From: Nematostella vectensis
Taxonomy: Eukaryota > Cnidaria > Anthozoa > Actiniaria > Edwardsiidae
Assembly: GCF_932526225.1 (NCBI RefSeq)
Contig: NC_064034.1
Location: 17,806,887-17,870,886 of the forward strand
Direction: 5' to 3'
Length of the DNA: 64,000 nucleotides
Shown here: piece after piece, positions 45,881-57,410 of the stretch
Layout of the letters: every line of letters begins with the position of its first letter
How positions within the stretch are numbered: the first letter of the stretch is position 1
Position numbers and translations under genes: made by a program
The notes under the pieces: model-generated
Database searches by the model: none
What the model was told of the DNA's origin: nothing
What the model saw: only the letters and a program-made list of their open reading frames with translations

Positions 45881-46847
45881 TCGCTCCCGCGCTTAACATA
45901 AGGGAAAATGCAAAATCAACATATGTAAATCGTTCAAAACAGGGCTGATGAGCCAGATGAGACTTTTTTATAGAAAAAGCTGTAGAAAAAGAATCATATA
46001 CATAAAGGGAAATGTGTAGGTAAAGCAGATCTTTTAAAAACCTGTAACTCCTTATGAACCTTTTTTTTTCTAGAAACCAAAATTCATTTTAAATTTCAAA
46101 TGTTCTTCGAACTCACAAAATAACTAAAACCGGTCCTCGCTTGATATCTTTCACAAAAGAGCTGGCAGAACTTAAATGTGATGTGGAATTTCCAGATGAG
46201 AAATCGTTCTTTATTTAATTAAGCTTACAGGGAAAAAGTTATTCCTTGTAAAGCTTGAGTATTATAGTTCACTTCTTAGGAAGAATGCGACGTTTGTTTA
46301 CTGACAATCAATCGCACAATTACCACATGATCTTCCTATCCTTTTTATGGGATAATGGATGAACAAACTAGCTAAATTACTAGTTAGGAAAGGCTCTCAC
46401 ATGGCTTCAACTGTTAATCTTATTGAGTGCTAGAAATAACAACACGAGTTTTTCATAGCTCCGTCGAAGTTTTTAAATTGAAGTCTTACCTTTTTTTTCC
46501 AAACACATCGTTTGTCCTTCCGTCCATCGTTTTGTCTTTATATTATAAAAGTGTTAAGATGTGTCGATTTTCTTTCTTGGTTTTAGCCACGACGAATATA
46601 ATGCAAAAGCTTTATCAACAATACTCCCGGTGTCGGCCGCGAGTTAGAAGAACAAAAACGCGGGAAAAATTAGACGAAGGGTTCCCGTGAGTGTAAATAC
46701 AAAAACACAAAAAACTAAATTATTGTAAGTTTTGCTGTACCTTTCGGGGTTTTATTAAGTATGTGGTATTCTCGGATAGTGCTAAAATATATTCTTGTAT
46801 AATTATTTCACTGAGGTGACGTTTAACGAAGTTATCGCAAATTGTGC

Positions 46848-47092
46848 TGACAATAGATTTGCTACTCTCAATGACACCGTAGGGGATTATGTAGAAAGTC
46901 TTGAAAGCAAGAATACAAAGGGAAAAACCGAGCGTGATTTAAGGCTGTTAAAACGCTAACATCACAGTCTCGTGCGTGACATTAGTGAGACAGATTCATT
47001 TCAATGTAAGTTTCTGTCTGCCTTCGAGTCTGGGTAAATGTCGAGAGTCGAGAGTACCAGGTCGAGAGTCTGAAAAACGCATTCAAAAATAA
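46848..47092 (+). repeat. ~245-bp direct repeat, copy 2
   Basis: Same orientation as 40254-40500, roughly 90% identical by eye. The frame reading FATLNDTVGDYV is open in this copy too, with substitutions and the same stop position, but no ATG starts it. Confidence 0.7.
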
Positions 47093-47495
47093 AAATACAC
47101 GATATTTTAGGCCGTGGAGTTCTCGCTCTAGCTCCCTACTGATTTTAATAGCTGCGATTGGAAAGCTCCATCTAGTGGGCTCCAATCATGGGTAGTTGTC
47201 TCTACTTTCCTAGCTCTTTTGAAGGCGAAATTAAACATGGCGGTCTCCTTCAATGAATTAGTTCCAAGCCCACACAAAGCGGTATCAAAACAGGTCATTT
47301 TCAGCACAGGGCGCGAAATTTTGGAATAAATTGTACACTTGGATTGGCCCACCATGTGTTGCACCTCAGCATTCTTCTCTAACCAGCTGTTGTTTACACG
47401 ATTTTATTGTCTACACGATAATTTTTTTAACGCAAGAATGAGTAACTTTGATCCGGTATATTGTCACCTATAATCAAAGAGGGAACGGCGAATGC

Positions 47496-47795
47496 TTATC
47501 CACCTAAAATGTCCCTGACATCTCTTGCTAGTGCGACCGGGCCCAGAAACGCATACGTCGGATCACTCTCAGTAATCAAAACTGTACTTACATCAAACTG
47601 ATTTTTCCCCAAGTACTCTAAAGCTAGCTTCTTGACCTGCTTGACTTCTAACCCCAGCTGAAAAGCCAGGAAGGAGCTGGGAGGCATAAAAGCATTCGCC
47701 GTAGTATTCTCTATATTCTCCTTGGTCTCAGCGAATAGCGGTGGAAAGTAGCTTCGGCATGTTTTCATGGATTTTCTAGCGCCTTTAAAATACAA
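47496..47795 (-). other. Unassigned 99-codon ORF, possible exon remnant
   Basis: Open minus-strand frame with balanced composition (contains AFQLGLEVKQVKKLALEYLG). A good splice donor GTAAGTA follows LGKNQFD at about 47597, suggesting an exon of a broken or foreign gene. No domain recognised. Confidence 0.3.
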
Positions 47796-48077
47796 TATTT
47801 ACGGTCCTTGATACATCCATGGTAAGTCATTATCTGTGTTACGGTGTTGTTTGAAAAACGGGGTCACCAGTAGAACAAACACGGGATGTCGCTAAATCGA
47901 CTTCCCATCCGGGACACAGCCTCGAAAATCTCACGTCACTCAAACTTTTTCAGGTGCTTACCCAAGATCTCCTAGGGGGAAGGATGGGGAGGGGGGGGGG
48001 GGAAGGGCACAGTCGTAGGTATCATATTATTGAAAATGAAACCACCACTTTTAATCTGACAAGGGGAGGGGGTGCGT

Positions 48078-48183
48078 TGTGAAAGCTTGGCAAAATATTT
48101 CAGTATTCTGGCACAATGTCCGTAAGTCATCAGGCTGAAGATCTACATTAAGTGTGAATTTTACAGTAGGGTTTTCAGAATTT
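48078..48183 (-). pseudogene. Fragment of the WD40/SOCS-box gene (unit B scar)
   Basis: Corresponds to about 57770-57875 of the parent gene (minus strand reads FTLNVDLQPDDLRTL), with several amino-acid changes. The similarity ends where the duplicated 3' flank of gene C begins (TCTAGACACGCCCCTGATATG), so it marks the unit B/unit C junction. Confidence 0.8.
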
Positions 48184-48225
48184 CTCTAGACACGCCCCTG
48201 ATATGTAATTACATAGAGTTTTTTT

Positions 48226-51200
48226 TTAAAGATTTACGCTCGTCTTATTCCATTCCTTGCGTCTCTGCTTGCTTTCTGTGAACGAACGCAAATAAAGATA
48301 AGAAGATAACTAGTTGATAACTATGGTGTTATCACAATGACACACTTGGGAGTGAGTACCAACCGATGATGACTATACACTACTACAATAAAGGACCTAC
48401 CTTTACCCGCGGTCTTGCGGTCATCGGAGTCCCGGGAAGGACGCGGGCATTCGACTGCCTCGATAAGTGCGACATCGACCTTGAAAACATAAATCAGGTT
48501 ATATGTAATGAAATACGTTATGTTATAAATCAAGCTATACAATGCTAAATTACTCCCTGAAAAAACACTGGTTTCGCTAACGTTCCGAGTGATGGCCCTT
48601 CGCCGAAGCAAAAAGAGTCCCCCTGTTTTTACAACGCCTACACAGACCTTCTAGTTTTTCTACAGCTTGTCTGTTTAGTAATTGTCTTATACCAACCTTC
48701 ATAAAATCTGCAATCTTAGCGTCATCCCATCTCTTACGAAGAAGGCAGACCTTTTTCTTCTGACTCTCTGTCAGAGGCCACGGGCACGTCACCTCGGTGA
48801 CAGCTTCCAGGTTCCAGGCGTTGTCTTCAGCAATGTCCTGATCGCTCTTGGACTTCCTCTCCGAACAGACCTGTTGCTTATCTTCGTCCGTGAGCGGACA
48901 GTTCTCATAGATCTCTTCAACTTCTTCTATAGTTACCGTCAAACTTTCTTCTGCTAACTGTTCTACCGCCTCTTGAGCCGACCACCACTCTGCTTTCTGA
49001 AGGCACACCAAGGACACTAAATCCTTATTGTTGAGTTTACACTTGGCGTTCAAACTCTCGTTGCGAGCTACTTGACGCCAAGCTCTCTCGATGTCTTCTT
49101 TACGGATGTAGCGAAATCCGATCTTGTCACAGCAGTTGTCTGGATTCTCTGGGTCATTCTTGTCTCCAGGCTGGAAGTTTGCTTGCTCTTCTTGGTACAA
49201 CTCGTCGAATGTCTTCTCCTCTCTTCCCTCTCGGCAGCTCCCGATTATACGTTGAGTTATCCTGTTTTTGGCCGTGTAACAGCTTACGGTGAAACCCACC
49301 CTGTTTGATGAAAAGTACACTGGAAATGTATCATTCTCAATGGTATTCAGGTTGGATGTTATGCCAAAATTTAGAATAAATGTATATGAAATAAATACAT
49401 TAATATCCGCTATCCATTTGTTTATATATTGCCTTCTTTGCCTCGCACTCTTGGAATGATGCCTCGTCCCGAGAAATTATGCATTCGCACCTACACTACA
49501 CACTTATACAATATTTTTTACAGGTCCTTATGGGAATAATAACAGCAAAAAATAAACTACCATAGCTCCCAGAAATTGTTGGTTGCTGCTTCTTTCAAAA
49601 CGACAGCACACGAAAATTAACTACCCTCGGAACCCCCTGTTGCCATCATAATTAGCTCCAATATATATCCATCCCTACATACCTACTCAATTGGTTATCT
49701 AATTCTTTGGTTAAGTCGTACGTTTCGTTGAAGCCAGTGCTAGTTTTGATGTTATTAGCAAATTTTTCTATGGTATCTGCCACCGTCTTCATATCATCAC
49801 TCCGGTTGGCCAGCTCAGAAACCATGACACCGACATTATTTAGGGAATCAAGAAACGTTTGGTCAGTCAAATTTCCTCTGAGAAAGTCCCAAGCCTGAAA
49901 TAAGGAGATAGTAAGTGTTCAAAGAAAGCAATGTTATTGTTATTGCAAGGTATACCATTTGAGTTCTTGAGTTTCTAGACCTACCAATGTACAGCGTTAA
50001 CACGCAGGTGACACTGGTGAAAGAGGAAGGTTGCACTTTTCTTGAAAATATACCAGCGTATATACACAAAACATTACATTTTCCTTTAGGAAACGTTAAA
50101 AAACTAAAAAGGAGACGAGCTTCTAAGTCAGTTAGCACCTATGCACGACTCTTGTACGCAGGTCGCATTTGGACCCTATGGCTCTCAGCTCTCCTTTGAC
50201 AAAGTCATTTACGGTGATTTTCTTGCAAAAGCAAAAGATAATCTTTTCTTTTTTGACAATTTTTTGGATTTTAGATCTTGGCATAACGTGATACAACTCC
50301 AGTCATTATACAAACCTCATTCATGATTCCAAGGGCTTCGGTGATGTTAGCAATCTGTCCCTGAATCGTGGTCTTGGCGAGGGTGACATTCTGAAGCGCT
50401 TGCTGTGCTTCGTCCTTTATTTTGTTGCACTGCTGGCTTCCATCAATCAAGCTAAACACCAGGAATCCTGGAAAAAAAGAATTATTAACTTGGCCCTCAT
50501 AGAGATATATCAACCGGCAGACTTCAAAAGTCAGCTAGAATCATGCATGCATCTTGGTACGGAGTCTATACGTCCGTCTGTCGGTCTCTCTGTATGTTCT
50601 CCTAACTTACCCATGCTTGCGTAGTCGAGTCCAAAAGATAATCCATTCTTAAAAGCTTTGGCCATCTTGAAAGCTTTACTGAAGCGTGTGTTCAATTGAG
50701 TCTTGGTGTTTGTTATTCGTGTCCTGAAGCCGCTTACAAATTTTCCGATTTTGGATTGTTTTACAGTTGATGGTGCGTCGGACGCAGATACCTTAAGGCT
50801 GACGTGTTCCTCAGTCGACACCTGAGATAGATTTAGAGGTTGGTTCTCGCCAATCATATTCTCCTTAATAATGCGATTCTATTTGCCCTAACACTTTACA
50901 TTTGTGCGAGAACTGAATTCTAATGGCCCTCGTCAAATCATCATGAGATTCCCAACAAGAAGGATGTTTGTGTACCTGGGATATTTTACTAGCGGCTTGT
51001 CGTTTACGAATCATCTTATAAAGTTTTGTTCCAGCAGGCACAGCCAGGGCGAGGGCAGGAAAAGCGATGTTGAGCGCATTGTCCAGCTTTGACTGGTAAA
51101 TTCCGAGAATCTCGGTATATAGGATATCCTCAGCTGTGTTGTTCATCTCCTTCATTATTTTCTGTAAAATTTGGCAAGTTTATTAGTAGTGCATGGCTGG

Positions 51201-54200
51201 AGTCTTCTCCCTCCCTCTGGATTAGCGCTAGATGTTAGACATTTTCAGAGTTTTACCTGTGTTTAGTCTTGACTGCGAGAGAAGAAATGGTGGAGAAGCA
51301 GTGTCCAGAAAAAGCGAAGGCAGGCATATGGTTTTAGCTCAATAAGTCTAATGTATTGACTGCCGCACACTGCCTTTTTGTATTTTATTTTGTATGTTAA
51401 AACCTGCGCGGATCCATCGATCAATTTGTGAAACATTTTCCGGCAGAGGGGTTTACTGGATTTTAACTTCCACATTTTTATTCTCAATATTTTTGTTCCC
51501 TTGGATGCTTTCCCTGTATCCGCACCGACACAACTGACTTTATACCTTGATCTCCGCCACTCCGGTATTCATGCTAACGCGTACGGACGGGTGGATGGAC
51601 AAGACGTATCGTTGCTGTTCGTCGTCGATCTGTCTAAGTCGAGTAACGACAGACTCGAACTCGTCAATATCTTCTCCAATCCATAACTGCTCATGCTCAG
51701 CTACAAGAAACAAGAATACAGGGTACAGGGCTTTGTATGGGGCATGTAACCCCTCTCCAAGTAATGGAAAGCTATTTCATTTTAGTCCGCTAATTGATGG
51801 TGTTTTTGTTCTTGTCTTTAGTTAAGAGGGGCTTTAAGTTGTGACAACGGCGACGGGCCAACAAAAAACGCTTTTGCACTTCCATATATTTTCCAAAATA
51901 GTTTAAATGAAAATGCAGAAATTTTATATCCAGAAACAGACAAAAAATAGAATCGCCAAATCAATTCCATTGTCTTCAACCGACGTCTTCATATCTTAAA
52001 GGTTTAACGTGGCAAGGTGCGTGCACCCCTATCTTGTATTGTACTGGTCGTAGGAACCTCTATGCATTCGTTCTGACCTGCATGAGCTAACCTCTGTCAC
52101 GCTCTGTAACCTCTAGCACATGCGGTGACATATGTCAGCCCAAGCGCTTAGCGTGACAGAGATCAAAACGACTGCGTGGGAGACTACAATATTCATAAGA
52201 AGACCAGAGGCGTTGCTGAGAAATAATGTAATATAAGATTTTCACAGGCGGATCTAGGGGTGGGCCGAGCACCCCCCAACCCACTTATGTTCAGGTATTT
52301 GGCTTAAAAATACCAAGCAATAAAAGGAAATACACGGAAATACAATGAATCCGTCCCCCTTTCTTGAAGCTCTTGCTTTGCCCTCCCTTTTTGGAACTCC
52401 ATCCCTGATTTGAAGGCCTGGGTCGTGCTTTATTGTCTACGTGCCAGGGGCGTAGCCAGGGGGCTGGCCAAGAGGGCACGGGCCCCCCTTCTAGCAGCCA
52501 AAAATACAGTAAATGTTTGAGACATTATTTAAAAAAACAGAAGAAAATGCCTTGGAAGGGCTTTCTAGCAGCCAAAAATACAGTAAATGTATGAGACATT
52601 ATCTAAAAAACAGAAAAAAAATGCCTTGGAAGGGCTTTTTGGGCTCCCTTCTGTTAAAAAAAACCTGGCTACGCAGCTGCGTGCGTACCTTGGACCTGTA
52701 AATCATCGGCCTGGACACTAAGTTCTTGGATTTCTGTCTTTAATGCTTCAAATTGTTTTTCGTATTCGCATAGCTCAGGCTCCTGGAGCTCTCCACAGCA
52801 ACCGTGAACAGCCTTGTAAACTGCCGCAGACAACGACACTGCAGAGACCACTAAATTTGCAACCTCGCCTCCAATCTTCAAACCCTTGAACACGGCACTT
52901 ATCCAGGCTGTAATAGAAAATAGAAAGGCATATCGGGGTCGTCCATAGTTTTTTTTTGTCGTTGTTTTTTTCAATAAATTGTCTAGCTGACGAAGAGGAC
53001 GCCATATTGGAAATCACTCACAAGACCCTGGGAACAGGTTGATGACATATTTTACATTTTCTCGGTTGTCTCATATGTATAGAAAGATTTCTTCAGCTTG
53101 CTGGTAACGACAACTTTTGCCTCTACAGATCTTCTGCTATTCAGACTTTATTGACAAAGCAATTTTTTAAAAAGATAATAAAAGATAGACCAGATGTACA
53201 AAGATACAAACCTTTTTTCCCGGGGCTCTCATGTTCTTGTTTTTGTGGCTTTAGTTTCGGCACCTCGTTTTCTGTAGACACGTTTTAGACAGCAAATGAG
53301 TAAGAATAATGGGACAGAGAGTACCTTACCTCCACTTGGGGAATATGCTCCTACTTTCGTGTGAAATAATTTTAATTAAAAAGCCTTTGACACACTATGC
53401 GATTTTGTATGCTTCCATGAACGAATTCATCGCCGGTGATCGTCAGATTTAATCGCCAATGCCAGACGAATCAGACGTCGCCGCCGCGGGAGAAGACAGA
53501 CAGGGCGATTTTCAGTTGGCGATTGAAATTCGCTCGTACGAGCGTACATAATCGCCCAGTGTCGAAGGGAGGATGCACCAAAATTTGATACCACATTGGG
53601 GGGGGGGGGGGGGGGGGGGTCAAACAGTATTAAGATATAGATTTTACAGGCACACATTTTCAATTTTCCTGAATTCTATTACAGGTTGCAGCTCTGCTGG
53701 TGATTTCTTTATGCTAGCCTACACCACCAAAGAAATTGCACTTGGTGTGTAAAGGTAAGATACATATGATGGAACTAAACTGCTATCAATAAAATGTATT
53801 TGATACACACACCCGGAAGTTCTATAATGCCCTTTAACATATTTTTGTCTTGACATTATGATAGCATAAAGAGGTCTTGTTGTTTTCTTTGCACCACGTG
53901 AAATAATAGATGCCTTAAACAATGTATACAGTAATACTGTTCATGATAATATGACTTATTGAGATGTAAAATTCAATTTGATAGCAGGCGCGTACCGAGG
54001 ATTGGCTGAGGGGGTTGCGCAGTCATAGGTATCATATGGAAAAAGCATAGAAGATTCCTTAGTAAGAAATGTCCAGCTTTTTGGCTGCCAAGGGGGGGGG
54101 GGGGTGCGCACACCCTGTGCACCCCCCTGTGTACGAGCTTGGATAGAACATTGAGGGCAGTCAAAGCAATTTTTAACCCCACCCATTTGCTTTTATGGAG

Positions 54201-54699
54201 AGTCCCCTTCCCCGCCAAATGAACTGTTGCATTTTGCCTTCCTTGCACTAATCAGTGTTATTAAATTATGGCAGTTACAATTAAACCAAAAATTTTGCAT
54301 TTACTTATAAAGTATTTAGTATTTTTTTCTTTTTGCCAAGCACGTCACAACACAGGGGCGCAAATTGCAAATGCACAAGCAAACCCTCAGGAATCCCAGT
54401 AGACATTACACGCACGAAGGGTCTAGGGGAGTGAGCGACGCCTGCCTAAAAACGCCTGAGAGGGAGGGTAGCTGTAGTCTGTACTAAAAAAAAAAAAGAC
54501 GATCACCTTTATTTCCGTCTTGTTCTGTTTCTAGATCGTCGGTATCGTCATTTTCATCCACCTTCTTCTCCGTATCCATTTGAATGTAATCATGTTTAGA
54601 TTTATCGATGGGCCACCGTTTGATTTTGCCTTCACTGAATTCTTGCAGAAGGAGAAGTACGCACAGAATGATGACGAGGCGAGAGCGAGGTCGTGCCAT
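48226..54699 (-). CDS. Tandem-family gene C: secreted helical protein, unknown family
   Basis: Eleven minus-strand exons: 54699-54507, 53271-53212, 52907-52689, 51700-51546, 51161-50976, 50821-50611, 50467-50316, 49894-49683, 49300-48697, 48479-48401, 48275-48226. They join in frame to 706 residues. Domain order is as in A and B: signal peptide, acidic linker, hydrophobic segment plus coiled coil, second hydrophobic segment, basic helix, two helical exons, then the Cys-repeat module. The last exon is longest here (16 codons). The exon 8/9 intron (49682-49301) has stops and must be spliced. Intron 3 carries two MITEs, one only a few bases from the exon 3 donor, which reads GTACGC here against GTAGGC in A and B. 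Exon 7 (GFLVFSLIDG) is the most divergent. Function unknown. Confidence 0.72.
52244..52407. mobile_element. MITE, GGCGGATCTAGGGG family, in gene C intron 3
   Basis: Begins CACAGGCGGATCTAGGGG, with TTGGAACTCCATCCCTG at the right. Same position as the copy in gene B (36020-36185), so it predates the B-C split. Confidence 0.75.
52446..52677. mobile_element. TIR element beside the gene C exon 3 donor
   Basis: Begins AGGGGCGTAGCCAGG, ends CCTGGCTACGCAGCT. It contains a ~75-bp tandem pair (units start TTCTAGCAGCCAAAAATACAG near 52489 and 52562). CGTGC flanks both sides. It sits about 10 bp from the 5' splice site at 52688. Confidence 0.75.
53577..53620. repeat. Poly-G tract in gene C intron 1
   Basis: A run of about 20 G. 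Similar G/C runs occur at 20782-20796, 25983-26001, 29290-29312 and 54091-54105, mostly inside or beside TIR elements. Their lengths are likely unreliable in assembly. Confidence 0.6.
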
Positions 54700-57410
54700 C
54701 TTTTCAGCTTATCCTAGATGCACAATTAACAATTTTTAAGTCTTTTTATTTCTTTTAATCTAAACAGGAGGGCCGACCTTTGAGAACCAATGAATACCGA
54801 ATTTGTTGCCTCTACCGATAAGGACAAAAAAAAAACATAGATTTTTTTTTTAATTAAAAAAAAAAGACGTTCTGTTCGGCGGAATTCGGGAAAAACAATG
54901 ACTGTCGAATTTCAGGTGTTATTAAGTGGTTCACAGGTATTTACGCGGGGTCAACAGGGTTCTTGTCTAAATTATTAAAAAGGGGTGAAGGACCCTTATA
55001 GATAAAAAGGAATAAAGAACAAACACGGTATGACAATCTCTACTGAGGGCGAATCATTTTGTGCTTGTTAAGAAATGTACAATTTTGAGGCCGTGAAGCA
55101 GTGGCCAATAATATTGTAACGACATTGATTATCTTATTTTGACTATCTTTTTCACTGATAGCGTTCAAAGCTCGTAGCCCTCTTATGATCATTAGAGGAG
55201 TTTTGCCACCGCCAGGATTGTATTTGTCTAAAACCTGCGGTTTTCGGGTCTAGTAGAATTCGTTGGTGCGCGATCTGGAAGAATTTAAAATCCGTACTCA
55301 TGTACTGAAAAAGCTTGAGCCAAAGAAAGCTTGATTGGCAACGCCCTTTCCCTAAAAAAAGGATTTTGAAACCTGGGCGGTGGCTGAAATCGTACATTAT
55401 AGTTCTCTTGACGACGTTACTGTTTACGTAGGAATAGAAATGTACTTCTTCTTACCTTAGCAAACACTTAACCCAAGTTGTTGATTAATCAAAGACAAGA
55501 AGTGACCTGTGGCCTCCCGAAATTAAAAACGAAGAACTTTTGACGTTTATTTGCCTGAATCATTTATTATTTAGTCACCTCTTTCACTCATTGTCGTCTA
55601 AGTTACTAAGTCCTTTCCCTTTTTTCGTATTTATTGAAACAGTCCTCGTTAAAACATCCCATGATTTATACTTATTATCCACATTTTTTCAGAAAAACAG
55701 TTATTGTAATATTTGCAAAAAGCTGTCTGTCCGACGCTGGTTCTGATTCATCAACGTAAAAAGTGACAAATTAAAAACAAAAAACCTTTGACGTTTGTTT
55801 GCCTGAATCATTAATTATTCCTCTTTCGCTCATGCACGTTTAAATTTACTTTTAAATGTCTTATTTATCTCTCTTTATGTCAAATATTTATATAATAGCC
55901 AGATTAACAAGTTGCTTTCTGCAAGTAGAGTAATGTGCATGGAAGAAAATTGTCAATTAAAATGAATCGCTTTCTTTGTGTGTAATTACGTGAGATTCTT
56001 CGACACGCGCTAATTCATATCCAGGAAATCCAAGGCCGTAGCAGGGGGTGGAGCACAGTTTGGAGTTCCCCAAAAAATTTAAATATCCCAACATGGCCGA
56101 CTTGCCCAAAATAGCTTCAAATGTGACGTCATCGCTCAAAGCCTATTGTAACATTTGTAAAAAGCTCTCTGTCCTACGATTGTTTAACTTTGACATAAAT
56201 AATTTATATGGTATGGTCGTGTCAGGCCAATGAAAACCTTTTCTCCTTTTTCTAATCATGTGTTACGGTTTTGTTTTGAAAAGCAGGGTTACCAGTAGAA
56301 CAAACACGGGATGTCGCTAAATCGACTTTCCATCCGGGACACAGCCTTACGTCAATCAAACTTCTTAAGGAAAATACCCAAGATTTCCTGGGGGCGGGTT
56401 CATAGTCATAGGTCCCATCTGAATAAAGAAACAACCACTTTATAGCTGACACGCGGACGGAGTGTGCCTGTACCTGTCAAACTTCTCTTGGTTCCAACAT
56501 ATTGAATTCAATAACGATCAAATAATAGGAAAAAGAGGAGTAGTGACAACAATCTAATATGTTAATTGAAATTATTTTATTTATGTATGGCAATATAACT
56601 ATTTTCATTTTGCTATTGCTAATACAAAAAAACAGTAGGGCTAGTTGAAGTATGAATAATAAATATTTGCAAAATGGTTTGTAACCTCGTGTATTATTAT
56701 AGACCTTGCTTTGTAGACAAGATATTTACTTAAATAAGTTAGCCAAGCTGTAGCAGCCACGACCCTACTGGTCATTTCCTTATAATTTTTGAAAATATTG
56801 GGGGGCACATACCCCCAGTACCCTAGCCCCTGCTACGGCCATGGTCAGTTACATTTGTTTATGGTTTCCTTGCATGTTTTGACAAAGTGTAGCATAGTAA
56901 AGGTAAAATAGCTTTTATAATGTATCCAATTCATAGCAAGTCTATTGAGCAATTTTTTACAATATAAATTACTTTCCATTCTTAAAATGTGCCATTCATG
57001 GATAATAAATATTGGTATTAATGATTTCTTTTGTGGGAATTGTAAATTGAAAATTGAACTTAAGTTTTACTTACTAGATATGTAAAATTTATGGTAATAA
57101 TGACTGATCTAGCATTATTACATATAACTTACCCGGTCATTTATAGCTATATAATACAATTTTATAGATTTATGCATCTATGATGCATACATCTATGATA
57201 ATATCATCAATAAATAAATAAATTAAAACAGGGGAAGATCTAATGATTCTTCAGTCAAAATAGACTGCTTCACTCCTTCACTTACCCCTACCTAAGCTTC
57301 TCTGATCTTCTTAACATAATATTTACAAATTCTCTGATCTTCTTACCAAAATATTTACAATTTGATTTACCATGATTTAGGTATAAATGTGGCTGTCTTG
57401 TTTTTTTTTA
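54700..57410. other. 5' flank of gene C and region downstream of the WD40/SOCS gene
   Basis: 54700-56465 aligns with the 5' flanks of A and B. A segment beginning near 55515 (AAATTAAAAACGAAGAACTT, then TTTGCCTGAATCATT) recurs at about 55770-55820, a local duplication specific to this copy. 56466-57410 is AT-rich with an eroded GTAGCAGGGG-type TIR fragment at about 56745-56842. No gene is seen. Confidence 0.55.

Larger units (their letters stand above)
41545..45946 (-). mobile_element. BEL/Pao LTR retrotransposon, internally deleted
   Basis: Minus-strand element at 41550-45941 flanked by a 5-bp target duplication (GGGCT on the plus strand, 41545-41549 and 45942-45946), typical of BEL/Pao. The 3' LTR is 211 bp (41760-41550), begins TGTTTTGAAC, ends ATATCA and follows a purine tract. 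The 5' LTR keeps only its first 59 bp (45941-45883), identical to the 3' LTR, and is fused directly to the gag zinc-knuckle region. The rest of the 5' LTR, the primer-binding site and most of gag are therefore missing. It lies inside the insertion that interrupts unit B. Confidence 0.9.
45947..48225. other. Right part of the unit B interruption and unit B end
   Basis: 45947-47100 holds AT-rich sequence and copy 2 of the 245-bp repeat. 47496-47795 contains a 99-codon minus-strand ORF of unknown nature. From about 47800 the sequence again matches unit A (28870 onwards), ending with a WD40/SOCS fragment at 48078-48183 directly before the 3' end of gene C. Confidence 0.55.

Noticed and set aside
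49863..50138. Hydrophobic minus-strand ORF in gene C intron 7 (similar one in A)
   Set aside because: It shows a transmembrane-like stretch, but it is intronic by the conserved 11-exon model and absent as an open frame in B.
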